From a virus, in IMG/VR virus record IMGVR_UViG_3300020131_000101, positions 1 through 64,000 of that record: a DNA stretch of 64,000 nucleotides, one strand, 5' to 3'. Of the stretch, positions 24,812 to 32,177 are shown in pieces. The position numbers and the translations under genes were made by a program. Every line of letters starts with the position of its first letter. Within the stretch, counting starts at the first letter, position 1. The notes under the pieces are model-generated. The model was not told where the DNA came from and did no database searches. It was given only the letters and a program-made list of their open reading frames with translations.

Positions 24812-25005
24812 CAGTCGGTCTCCGCCTTAGATTTTGCGGTCTCATCAGGCTGCTCCCAGCCTGCAATATAGGCAGCAGCAAGTGTCAGGACGATAAGCAA
24901 AGCGCCAGCGATAGCGATGCCCCAGCCAGGATGAATAACGATACCGCCTGCCAGCACCATCAGCCAGCCAAGAAACAGGCAAATGTTGAAAATTTTTACA
25001 TTCAT
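24811..25005 (-). CDS. small membrane protein between terminase and portal
   Basis: A 64-residue protein with two hydrophobic segments (residues 4-22 and 28-48) and an acidic polar tail. Small membrane proteins at this site occur in other HK97-type phages; role unknown. Confidence 0.65.
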   Translation of the reverse strand: MNVKIFNICLFLGWLMVLAGGIVIHPGWGIAIAGALLIVLTLAAAYIAGWEQPDETAKSKAETD

Positions 25006-26681
25006 GCGGTCACCAGTTCATAGTCCTCGCCAATCACCATGGCGGAAGGGTTGAGCGCCATCAGGGAAACGGCGTTGAAGCCAGCCATAAGGGGGTCAAT
25101 CTTTGCCTTCCCTGATGCCTGCTTCGTGATCAGGATGGCGTTGCCTTTGTCCTCGACACGCGCATTACCGACGCACCAGGGCATAAGTCCGCTCTTTGCG
25201 ACCAGAATCTCGCCGCCGGCTAGCTTTCGCTCCGTCGTCTTGATCGCTCCGTTCAGCTTCCAGCCCTGGGAGATCGCCACGATCTGCTCAAGCTTGATCC
25301 CGCGCTCTTCCGTCGTGAGTTCGTCGACGACATCGCCAATACCCGCCGGATCCACGCCGATTGCTTTTTCGTCAGGCAGCAGGCCAGCTTCTTTCACCTG
25401 GCAGATCATGTCGGCGAGCTGTTCGACGTCATCCCCTGGCTGCTTGACGATCGTCAGATCGCCCTCCTTTTCGAAATCCCGGAGGCGCTCTGCAATTTCC
25501 TTGCGGCGCTCGAGCACGATTTCATGCGCCCATGCATGCGACCACCACAACCATTTCCGCGTCACCTTCTCGCGGCCGATAAACGTCAGGCCGAGAAGGT
25601 CATCCAAGCCGCCGCCGTCAATCCCGGCGGTCACAACCTCACAGCGGTCCAGCAGGTCTGCGAGGCTGAAGAGCTCGGTTGCGTGTTGCTCCCAAAAGTC
25701 AGCGCCGGCCCATCGATCGGACCGCAGATTCAAGCCGATTTCGACGTTCAGATGCTTTGCCAGGAACGTCTGGAACGAACCGTCCAGCTTGTGCTGCAGC
25801 TTCCTCAGCTGATCTTCCAGCCATTCGCGGCTAACCGACCGGCCGATATTCGGGTTCGTAATGTAGAAGGTGTCCGAATCGAGGTAAGCCTTCTCCTTGA
25901 TCATCTCCGGCGGGTACTCGTAGAGCACGCCGAGCGACTTCGGATCGACAATCTTTCCGTCCCGGACGTCGCGGTAATACTGCAGCTTGTCCTTGAAGAC
26001 GCCAGCCGGTGGTTCGTCGCTCTGGGTCGACAGGTAGATCACCCACCCCTCATCGCGAGAGATCTGTCCACCGGTCGCCTCTTGGAACATCGACTCGGAG
26101 TTTGCTCGTTTGCCGAAAATCCAGTGCTCGTCCACCAGAATCCGCCCCGACTTTTTGCCGGAGACCGTGTCGGTATCAGCTGCCACCACCTTAAGTGAAG
26201 CCCGAGTGACGCGATGCGTGATTGTCCGGATGTGGTCCTGGATATGGAACATGGCCGACAGCTCGTCGTCGGCTCGAACCATACCGGCCGCCGGTTTGAA
26301 GCTGTTGTCCGCGACTTCCTTCGTCGGCGCGAGGATCAGGTGCTCCTCGTCCTCACGCCAGCAAAGGATGACGGCCGTCAGCATGATGCCGGCGGCAATC
26401 GTCGATTTTGTGTTCTTCTTACTGATCAGCAGGAAGAATTCCCGGATCAGCTGCTTTCCGGTCTCCGCGTCGTAGGCTCCGAAGATCGCGGCTACGAAGT
26501 CAAAAACCCACTGTTCGCTGCACTCGCCGAACGTCGGCCGGCCAGGCAGATCGACCACCCTCAACTCCTTGAAGATCGCCAGAGCGTGCTGTGCAGTGTC
26601 CTTATAGATTGGCGGCGGAATAATGGACTTCCCGGCCTTGAGCCGTTCAGCCCAGTCCGGGCATGCCGTGGTCCAGTTCAT
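25002..26681 (-). CDS. terL: terminase large subunit
   Basis: A 559-residue Terminase_1-type packaging motor. The Walker A variant LISKKNTKST is near residues 86-96, a DEH-type acidic motif lies in GRILVDEHWIFGK near 175, and the nuclease domain has acidic residues in AGIDGGGLDDLLGL near 350 and IGVDPAGIGDV near 445. It cuts the concatemer and pumps DNA through the portal. The KKN-type P-loop is typical of HK97/phi-C31-like phages with cos ends. Confidence 0.95.
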   Translation of the reverse strand: MNWTTACPDWAERLKAGKSIIPPPIYKDTAQHALAIFKELRVVDLPGRPTFGECSEQWVFDFVAAIFGAYDAETGKQLIREFFLLISKKNTKSTIAAGIMLTAVILCWREDEEHLILAPTKEVADNSFKPAAGMVRADDELSAMFHIQDHIRTITHRVTRASLKVVAADTDTVSGKKSGRILVDEHWIFGKRANSESMFQEATGGQISRDEGWVIYLSTQSDEPPAGVFKDKLQYYRDVRDGKIVDPKSLGVLYEYPPEMIKEKAYLDSDTFYITNPNIGRSVSREWLEDQLRKLQHKLDGSFQTFLAKHLNVEIGLNLRSDRWAGADFWEQHATELFSLADLLDRCEVVTAGIDGGGLDDLLGLTFIGREKVTRKWLWWSHAWAHEIVLERRKEIAERLRDFEKEGDLTIVKQPGDDVEQLADMICQVKEAGLLPDEKAIGVDPAGIGDVVDELTTEERGIKLEQIVAISQGWKLNGAIKTTERKLAGGEILVAKSGLMPWCVGNARVEDKGNAILITKQASGKAKIDPLMAGFNAVSLMALNPSAMVIGEDYELVTA

Positions 26682-26683
26682 CC

Positions 26684-27154
26684 TTAGACTTTTTTGCCGC
26701 CAGCCGCAACCAGTTTAGGCGGCGCCGATGCCGCGAACCTGCCCGCAACCTTCTGCGCCGCCTCTGCCTGCTGCTCCTTTTTCCCGCCCTCGCCCAGCTT
26801 CTTGTGCTCAAACGGCATCAAAGCCTTGGCAGCCTCAACCCGAAGCTTCGGCTCGAGCAAAAGGTCATTCATAGCCGCCTTCAAGAAGGCCTTCGGATCA
26901 GAAAACTGCAACTTCAGCAGATCAAACCCATTGCTTGTGGGAATGTCCTTCTGTGGCTCTTTCGCCTGATCCTTCTTGGCTTTTTTGCATCTCGCAACGT
27001 AGGCGACGACATCCTTGTCTTTAACAAGTCGTGACCCGGCGGCCGATGCCGTTTTAACGCTGTAGCCTGCCGTGATCGCCGCGTCTTTATTCGACTTTCC
27101 GGCCAAAACGGCATCGGCGAACTTCTGCTTTCCGCCTGTTAAAGCCATTAACAA
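26684..27154 (-). CDS. terS: terminase small subunit
   Basis: A 156-residue protein. GGKQKFADAVLAGKSNKDAAITAGYSVKTASAAGSRLVKDKDVVAYV is the Terminase_2 helix-turn-helix that recognises the packaging site. A helical oligomerisation part and a basic Ala/Lys tail follow. It ends 2 nt before terL. Start may be 27154 or the Met two codons on (27148). Confidence 0.92.
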   Translation of the reverse strand: MLMALTGGKQKFADAVLAGKSNKDAAITAGYSVKTASAAGSRLVKDKDVVAYVARCKKAKKDQAKEPQKDIPTSNGFDLLKLQFSDPKAFLKAAMNDLLLEPKLRVEAAKALMPFEHKKLGEGGKKEQQAEAAQKVAGRFAASAPPKLVAAGGKKV

Positions 27155-27286
27155 ATCTCCCTATGGGGAAAATTTTCTCTGCGTGGGGAACCGTGCGGTT
27201 TCCAGGGATGGAATCCCCAAGGATTTGAGGGGCATACCCCCTATTGACCATCCTTGCGGGTCGCACCAACAGCGCCAGGGCGACGA

Positions 27287-27679
27287 TCACGCACCAACCC
27301 GGCTTTGCACGTCATCAGCGGGCAAATGCCGCCCGCATGTGCAGAGCTCCGGATCGTAACCACCTGCGGTCCGCATCCTAGCTTCGCACCCGGTCTTTGC
27401 CTTGTGGCAATCCCTATTGATTGCATACCTGTTGCTATCATCTTCAGCACCGCCGGCCCACAGCGGAATACGGTGCTCGACCTCATGCGCCATGGCCGCA
27501 TGCTCGGACTGAAGGCATTGATCGCACCTGCAGATACCACAGTCACGGGCAAGTATCCTGTCGCGAATCTTCTGCAGCGCACTCCCACGAATGCGATCCG
27601 TCCCGACGGTGTGCGATATGTGCGACAACCGATTCGGAGCAGCTTGCAGGCGCGACTTCAAGGTTTGAAGCTTAGGCAT
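27287..27679 (-). CDS. HNH endonuclease next to terminase
   Basis: A 130-residue HNH nuclease: CGICRCDQCLQSEHAAMAHEVEHRIPLWAGGAEDDSN contains the zinc Cys pairs and the VEHRIPLW histidine, and CHKAKTGCEARMR the second half. HNH proteins encoded beside TerS/TerL in HK97-type phages assist terminase cutting at cos. The 132-bp gap to terS holds short inverted repeats (GGGGAAC...GTTTCC) and is a candidate cos region. Confidence 0.9.
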   Translation of the reverse strand: MPKLQTLKSRLQAAPNRLSHISHTVGTDRIRGSALQKIRDRILARDCGICRCDQCLQSEHAAMAHEVEHRIPLWAGGAEDDSNRYAINRDCHKAKTGCEARMRTAGGYDPELCTCGRHLPADDVQSRVGA

Positions 27680-27690
27680 GGCATCAGCCT

Positions 27691-28143
27691 TTAGCCGCGT
27701 TCAGCAGCTTCACCAAGGCGATTTCCGAGCACAGGCCCAGACGCAATCACTCCATTGCCGCCGAAGAATCCGCCGCTTGCAAAAGCGCTAACGACCTTTT
27801 TCGACACCTCACTCACCGCAGCATGCATGCGTAGATTTACGTCGATCCGCCACATGGCGCGATAGCGCGACAGCATGGCTTCATGCGCCAGCTTCTTGCG
27901 CCCTTCCATCCACGCATCGAAGTCGACCGGCTCCGATCCATGCGCAACCGTGCGCTCGACTACCTCATACTTAGTAAGGATCGATTCAAATTCCTGTCCG
28001 TCCTGCTTATCCGGGTAATACTCACACCGGATTGAAATAGGCTCGCCGGCCGCGCAACGCAGTTCAAACCAGACGCACTGATTTGGCAGCCCAAGCGCCT
28101 TGACCAGTTGAGCGCCAAGCTGGTGACCAAGTTGGACGGCCAT
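27691..28143 (-). CDS. phage hypothetical protein
   Basis: A 150-residue protein starting MAVQLGHQLGAQLVKALGLP; the start at 28143 lies 4 nt after the stop of the upstream gene, whereas the longer frame would overlap it entirely. The middle (VWFELRCAAGEPISIRCEYY) is a beta sheet, and the C-terminal end has a Gly-rich hydrophobic stretch. Conserved-looking but function unknown. Confidence 0.65.
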   Translation of the reverse strand: MAVQLGHQLGAQLVKALGLPNQCVWFELRCAAGEPISIRCEYYPDKQDGQEFESILTKYEVVERTVAHGSEPVDFDAWMEGRKKLAHEAMLSRYRAMWRIDVNLRMHAAVSEVSKKVVSAFASGGFFGGNGVIASGPVLGNRLGEAAERG

Positions 28144-28147
28144 GCTG

Positions 28148-28354
28148 TCAGCCCTCAGCCTCGGCCGCACTGATCTTGGCCAGCGTCGCTCCCCCATCGA
28201 GGATGATGCACCTTGCGCCTTTGGGGATGATCGGTGCAAGCATTGCACGCACTCGATCATGTGCTTCGCTTGGTAAGACCTGCTGACACAACAAGACCAG
28301 CGTGTCACCCGCCTTCAGCTCCAGCTTTGTGACTTGCACAGTCATTGCATCCAT
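28148..28354 (-). CDS. phage hypothetical protein
   Basis: A 68-residue protein with alternating beta/alpha pattern (KLELKAGDTLVLLCQQVLPS, GARCIILDGGATLAKI). Function unknown. It is the first gene after a terminator hairpin. Confidence 0.6.
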   Translation of the reverse strand: MDAMTVQVTKLELKAGDTLVLLCQQVLPSEAHDRVRAMLAPIIPKGARCIILDGGATLAKISAAEAEG

Positions 28355-28367
28355 GATGGACCTCGAA

Positions 28368-28402
28368 TAAAAAGGCCCGACACGGGAATCCCCGCATCGG
28401 GC
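28368..28402 (-). terminator. rho-independent terminator
   Basis: GCCCGA arms enclose a second GGGG/CCCC pair, followed by UUUUUAUU on the minus-strand transcript. It follows the 28436-28714 gene. Confidence 0.82.
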
Positions 28403-28435
28403 TAAACCAACCGTTTCTGGCTGGCAGAGACACTG

Positions 28436-28714
28436 TTAATCAGGCGCTTCCGTGAAGGTCACGTAGTACTTCTTACCCTCTCTCAGCTTTTCCACAACGC
28501 CTGCATTCCGGACCGACGCCGTGAATTCCGCGCACGGAGTCCAATGGCCGAAGATCGCGTTTTCCGACATCTGCTGCTTCTCCGTCGATCCTTCCCATAC
28601 GGCGCCGAAGCGCAGGCGAGATGCCGGAATTGGGGAGTTATCCGACGCGCACAACGTGCCGCCGGATTGAATCGAGTGGAGCTGCAGCTTGCAAACCATG
28701 ATGGCTTCAGACAT
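28436..28714 (-). CDS. phage hypothetical protein
   Basis: A 92-residue soluble protein (VCKLQLHSIQSGGTLCASDN, FGHWTPCAEFTASVRNAG, KYYVTFTEAPD) with the pattern of a small beta-barrel. Preceded by a short GCCCGAAAGGGC hairpin about 20 bp ahead of its start, possibly a translation control element. Function unknown. Confidence 0.65.
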   Translation of the reverse strand: MSEAIMVCKLQLHSIQSGGTLCASDNSPIPASRLRFGAVWEGSTEKQQMSENAIFGHWTPCAEFTASVRNAGVVEKLREGKKYYVTFTEAPD

Positions 28715-29146
28715 ATGTCACCTATAAGAGAAGATGCCCTTTCGGGCTGATATAGGGGTTTTGTCTTACAGTCTTGCGCCCCAGATTGAAGAGGGAGTCC
28801 GCAAACGGCACTGACGTTATTTCGCGCCATAACCTAAGAAGCGGCGGGCCGATCATGGTGCCGCATACCTGCGGCTGTTCCTACCCCGGTCTTTGGGAAG
28901 CCTTGGAACAATGGATGCAATCAGCGCTGTCACCCTCATGACAGGCCACTACCCCATTCCGTCCGCCTCACCAGTGGGACTGGCTTGTCAGGTTTAGGCA
29001 GTGACCTTTCATGAAGGCCCGAAATAAAAAACCCGGGCACCTTTCGGCTACCCGGGCGAACACTCGGAGGAGTTGGGAGACAACTCAAATAAAGTACCCC
29101 GCGCGAGCGGGGAAATGGGCTCGTCTACGCAACGCACCCTTGGAGT
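28715..29146. other. 432-bp region without a confirmed gene
   Basis: No frame here looks like a standard gene. It contains the terminator at 29026-29056, GC-rich inverted repeats, and on the minus strand two micro-frames with an ATGA overlap: 28853-28939 (28 codons, MRVTALIASIVPRLPKDRGR...) and 28722-28856 (44 codons). It lies between a possible late regulator and the packaging genes, where a late promoter, leader RNA or cos-related element would be expected. Confidence 0.5.
29026..29056 (-). terminator. rho-independent terminator
   Basis: CCCGGGTAGCC-GAAA-GGTGCCCGGG with U6 on the minus strand, a very stable stem. It lies 90 bp after the 29147-29335 gene. Confidence 0.88.
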
Positions 29147-29335
29147 TCAGTCGGCAAAACCAAGAACTGTGCCTTTTAATACTTCGGCACTCACACCTTC
29201 GCACTGCTCATCCTGCGTCTTGCGCTGGTCTGACTTCAGTACTTGACTGATCGGCCGACATTCAGCAGCACGCCTGGCAGCCTCGATCAGATCAAAGCCC
29301 AGCTCGCGCCGGCGCTGGTCGTTTGCCGCGCTCAT
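29147..29335 (-). CDS. small hypothetical protein
   Basis: A 62-residue charged helical protein (NDQRRRELGFDLIEAARRAA). Overlaps the upstream gene by 4 nt. No family recognised. Confidence 0.5.
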   Translation of the reverse strand: MSAANDQRRRELGFDLIEAARRAAECRPISQVLKSDQRKTQDEQCEGVSAEVLKGTVLGFAD

Positions 29336-29478
29336 GACAGGCTCGCCTTCCGATCACGCTCCTGCACTGGCCAGAGTTGGCTGCGGATGACTTCAGGATC
29401 CGGAGGCGGCTTGTGCGACTCAACAATCTCGCGCATCCACTCGCGCACCTGCTCCTTCGACGGTTGATGATGTTCCAT
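29332..29478 (-). CDS. small hypothetical protein
   Basis: A 48-residue protein beginning MEHHQPSKEQVREWMREIVE. The start at 29478 is chosen for the strong GAGGAGGT seven bases upstream; the longer frame would run through a hairpin. Function unknown. Confidence 0.6.
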   Translation of the reverse strand: MEHHQPSKEQVREWMREIVESHKPPPDPEVIRSQLWPVQERDRKASLS

Positions 29479-29508
29479 GACTACCTCCTCAGCAGGTGTG
29501 TAAATGCG

Positions 29509-29541
29509 AAAGCCCCGCAACTTTCGCTGCGAGGCTTTTTC
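29509..29541 (-). terminator. hairpin terminator, possibly bidirectional
   Basis: AGCCTCGCAGCGAAAGTTGCGGGGCTTT on the minus strand folds into a GC stem ending in a short U-run; the plus strand has GGCTTTTT. It follows the putative late regulator gene. Confidence 0.6.
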
Positions 29542-29648
29542 AAGTGACACTTATACACCTTATCCGATAAGTGCCTATTTTCCGCATTTTTCGATCGAGC
29601 GGTTCGAAGACATTACACATTTTCGGAGAATGTGACATTTCCGTCTGC

Positions 29649-30293
29649 TCAGCGATTGATAGCGCCGATGAAGCCAGCCTGCCAAAGGGCCTCACTCGCC
29701 GCTGTGATAGCCCTGAAAATCTCGCCAATCTTCCGATTCGGGACGTCCCTCTTCTTGTCGCCGGTGAGCCACATGGTTAGGATCATGTTGTGGGCAGAGG
29801 CGGTGTCGCGATCAACGCCGCACTCATCCGCCATGTCGCCAATCTTGTGCTTTACACCGAATTGGCGCTCAACAATACTCCGGCGGAGCTTGTAGTGGGA
29901 CAGCTTGCCGGTCAGATGCTGCATCGCTTCCGTCGTGACGATGTCTATTGCAGCAGACCACTCCTTGTTCACTTTGGCCCCAGAGCAGCACGGAGCTCGG
30001 CACTCGCAGGGGATGTCGCGCGGGGCGTAATTGGCGATGACGATCGCCTCATAGAATGGACCGAGAGCGGCCATCTCCCGACGGATCATCCCAGCCTGCC
30101 CAGAGCCGTCCAGGCCTGCCAGACCCTTGCCGCTTCTCGATGTCTTGTCAGCCATGCGGTTCATGAGCGGCCGGTCATATTGCTGCGCCGAGAAGTGATA
30201 GGCAAATCTCAGTGCGTCGTCCGCACTCTTGAAAAGCGGCTCGATACAGAGCTGCTTCACTTCGTTGTCATCTGCTGTTAGTTCTATCGTCAT
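29649..30293 (-). CDS. Cys-cluster protein in late-regulator (Q-like) position
   Basis: A 214-residue protein with a Cys cluster (IPCECRAPCCSGAKVNKEW, near residues 94-112) suggesting a zinc site. A C-terminal HTH-like region follows (IVERQFGVKHKIGDMADECG, VDRDTASAHNMILTMW). In lambda-type order this is where the late antiterminator Q is encoded: last of the early leftward operon, before the terminase genes. I infer, but cannot show, an antitermination or late activation role. It would explain the terminators found inside the late operon. Confidence 0.55.
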   Translation of the reverse strand: MTIELTADDNEVKQLCIEPLFKSADDALRFAYHFSAQQYDRPLMNRMADKTSRSGKGLAGLDGSGQAGMIRREMAALGPFYEAIVIANYAPRDIPCECRAPCCSGAKVNKEWSAAIDIVTTEAMQHLTGKLSHYKLRRSIVERQFGVKHKIGDMADECGVDRDTASAHNMILTMWLTGDKKRDVPNRKIGEIFRAITAASEALWQAGFIGAINR

Positions 30294-30371
30294 CTCGGCA
30301 CCTTATGAAAAGCCCCGGTTGAGGTTTACGTGCATATTCTATTTCCGGTCAGCACGACCTCGGATAGCCCT

Positions 30372-30575
30372 TTAGTCGATGTCGACGGATGCCTTGACTT
30401 GGCCGACAACGTATTGCCTGCTTGCACCAATGACCGTTACGTCGAGCATGGGGACACTGATCGAGTATGGCGTGTGATGCGTAGCACCACGGAACTTGGC
30501 AACAGCCTGGGTGACTGCATCCCTGATCTCCTGCTCCATCGCGGCCTTCGCCTCTTTGAATTCCTCTAGATCCAT
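30372..30575 (-). CDS. small hypothetical protein
   Basis: A 67-residue protein: N-terminal helix DLEEFKEAKAAMEQEIRDAV then beta region (YSISVPMLDVTVIGASRQYV). Start at 30575 fits the TAATG overlap with the upstream gene. Function unknown. Confidence 0.6.
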   Translation of the reverse strand: MDLEEFKEAKAAMEQEIRDAVTQAVAKFRGATHHTPYSISVPMLDVTVIGASRQYVVGQVKASVDID

Positions 30576-30760
30576 TACCGCTGCCTTTCGAACTGTGTCA
30601 TCCAATCAATTGCCTCGATGAACTTGTCAGCCATCCACATGAACCCCTTATAGAGGCACCATAGGATGATCCCCACCGATAGCAATGCGACGATCACCGT
30701 CACAAGTACATCTGCCGCGCCGTTCATTACCGGCACGCCAACGAAATCTTCAATTTTCAT
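30575..30760 (-). CDS. small single-pass membrane protein
   Basis: A 61-residue protein with one long hydrophobic helix (ADVLVTVIVALLSVGIILWC). Start at 30760 is preceded by GGAG at good spacing. Function unknown. Confidence 0.6.
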   Translation of the reverse strand: MKIEDFVGVPVMNGAADVLVTVIVALLSVGIILWCLYKGFMWMADKFIEAIDWMTQFERQR

Positions 30761-31196
30761 CGCTTGCTCCATCTACAGTCCAAATTCCCGTTTCACGGTT
30801 ACGAATGAGAAGAAGTCCGCTCTCTTTGCGAACCTTCACCTGCGGCAGCCTTGTCCATACCTCCGGGAAGGCCTCGATCGATCCCCTCATGAGCTCCTCA
30901 ACCCCCATTTCCGCGCGCGGCGCGAAGAACGTGCTGTTCGAACCTGGCCGGCTGTCGACGGAGTAGTCCCAGAATGACAACGCCGTGAAGCCCCAGCCGC
31001 CGAGGCTCGTAATAACAGCGATGTAACCGTCCCGAGTATCCTGTGGCGCCAGCATCTGATCCAAGCGATTGAGCTTCTCAAGGTGCCGATTGAAGTAAAG
31101 CGGCCGCATCCCCCTTGTGAAGAGATAGTGCCCAGGCTCTCGATGGCAGCCGAAGTACAGCCACTCCCTTGCGAATTGGTTCATGCCATATCCCAT
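30750..31196 (-). CDS. phage hypothetical protein
   Basis: A 148-residue soluble protein (WLYFGCHREPGHYLFTRGMR, AVITSLGGWGFTALSFWDYS). Starts within a TGATG overlap with the upstream stop. The same kind of protein occurs in early operons of other Burkholderiales phages, but no function is known to me. Confidence 0.6.
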   Translation of the reverse strand: MGYGMNQFAREWLYFGCHREPGHYLFTRGMRPLYFNRHLEKLNRLDQMLAPQDTRDGYIAVITSLGGWGFTALSFWDYSVDSRPGSNSTFFAPRAEMGVEELMRGSIEAFPEVWTRLPQVKVRKESGLLLIRNRETGIWTVDGASDEN

Positions 31197-31501
31197 CAGC
31201 TGAATGCATCCAATGCCGGATACTTGAATTGAAAAATGCGCGTCTTCGGGCCTGGTCGCTTCTCATCGACGTGCCCGGTAATCTGGATCAGCCCGGACTC
31301 AATCAGGATGTTCAGCTTTCGGTACTGGCTTGGCTCGAGCTTGTATCCGAACTGCCTGAAGATGCCGTCCTCGGCAGTGAAGCACTCGCAGTCCGAGAAC
31401 ATGTGGTAGAGCTGATGTAGGAAATCGCGGTTGATGGGCGGGAGGGTTCGGTACTCCGTGGCCTCGAATAGCGCCGTTGGCAATGCAATAAAGTCCGTCA
31501 T
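31196..31501 (-). CDS. winged-helix-like hypothetical protein
   Basis: A 101-residue protein; the C-terminal half (KLEPSQYRKLNILIESGLIQITG) has the pattern of a winged helix. It may be a transcriptional or replication accessory factor; not assigned. Confidence 0.55.
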   Translation of the reverse strand: MTDFIALPTALFEATEYRTLPPINRDFLHQLYHMFSDCECFTAEDGIFRQFGYKLEPSQYRKLNILIESGLIQITGHVDEKRPGPKTRIFQFKYPALDAFS

Positions 31502-31965
31502 GATCCCTCCCTCTCCTGAAACTTCAGCCCCATATCGGCACGACGCTTGAACTCGGCGATGGCCTTGTTGATGTCGTCGCGCAGCGCGACCTTCAGCTGC
31601 GCTTCGTGCAGATCGTAGAAATCGCGCAGCGCCTGAATCCCCAGGCCATCAAGCCCATAATGGCCGTGCGCCTCGCCGCGGTCGGAACACCGCTTAACGG
31701 CCGCCATGGCGCTGTAAATCATCTCGCCGTATTCCTCACCGACTCCCGCCTCAGCCAGGAGCAGGGCGATGTTCACGGCATAGACCAGTGTGGCCAGGTG
31801 CTTCGCCGTGCCTCTGCCTTGTGTCATGGCGTCAATGACGCAGCAGTAGTCGATCAGGACCGCCGCGCGCTGCTCGTCGGTAAGCGGCATGCGCTGCTCA
31901 TGAGCCTTTCGCTCCGCTTCTGCTCGTCGAGCCTTGCGCTCCTGCGCCCGCTTCCTGGTGGTCAC
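31498..31965 (-). CDS. helical hypothetical protein
   Basis: A 155-residue all-helical protein with a strongly basic/acidic N-terminus (RKRAQERKARRAEAERKAHE) and a middle that resembles a helical bundle (YAVNIALLLAEAGVGEEYGE). Resembles unassigned phage proteins. 4-nt overlaps on both sides. Confidence 0.55.
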   Translation of the reverse strand: MTTRKRAQERKARRAEAERKAHEQRMPLTDEQRAAVLIDYCCVIDAMTQGRGTAKHLATLVYAVNIALLLAEAGVGEEYGEMIYSAMAAVKRCSDRGEAHGHYGLDGLGIQALRDFYDLHEAQLKVALRDDINKAIAEFKRRADMGLKFQEREGS

Positions 31966-32177
31966 GCCCGCCCCTTCCGCTTTCTCAAATAGGGCCGGTC
32001 ATTCACCCACTTCCGCGACTCATCCTTGCCCCAAAAACGACTAGCCTCATTCATTTCGAGATGTAGCCGTGGCATCTTGTCAATAACGACAACCTTCCCG
32101 AGGCGGACCGATTCCACGATCAGCTCTTCAATCTGGCCGGCAGCCTTGCCATTGATGAAAAGAAGGATCGGCATCAT
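31962..32177 (-). CDS. small hypothetical protein
   Basis: A 71-residue protein (PILLFINGKAAGQIEELIVE, KVVVIDKMPRLHLEMNEASR), alpha/beta in pattern with a basic tail RKRKGRA. Coupled to the helicase gene by a 4-nt overlap. Function unknown. Confidence 0.55.
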   Translation of the reverse strand: MMPILLFINGKAAGQIEELIVESVRLGKVVVIDKMPRLHLEMNEASRFWGKDESRKWVNDRPYLRKRKGRA

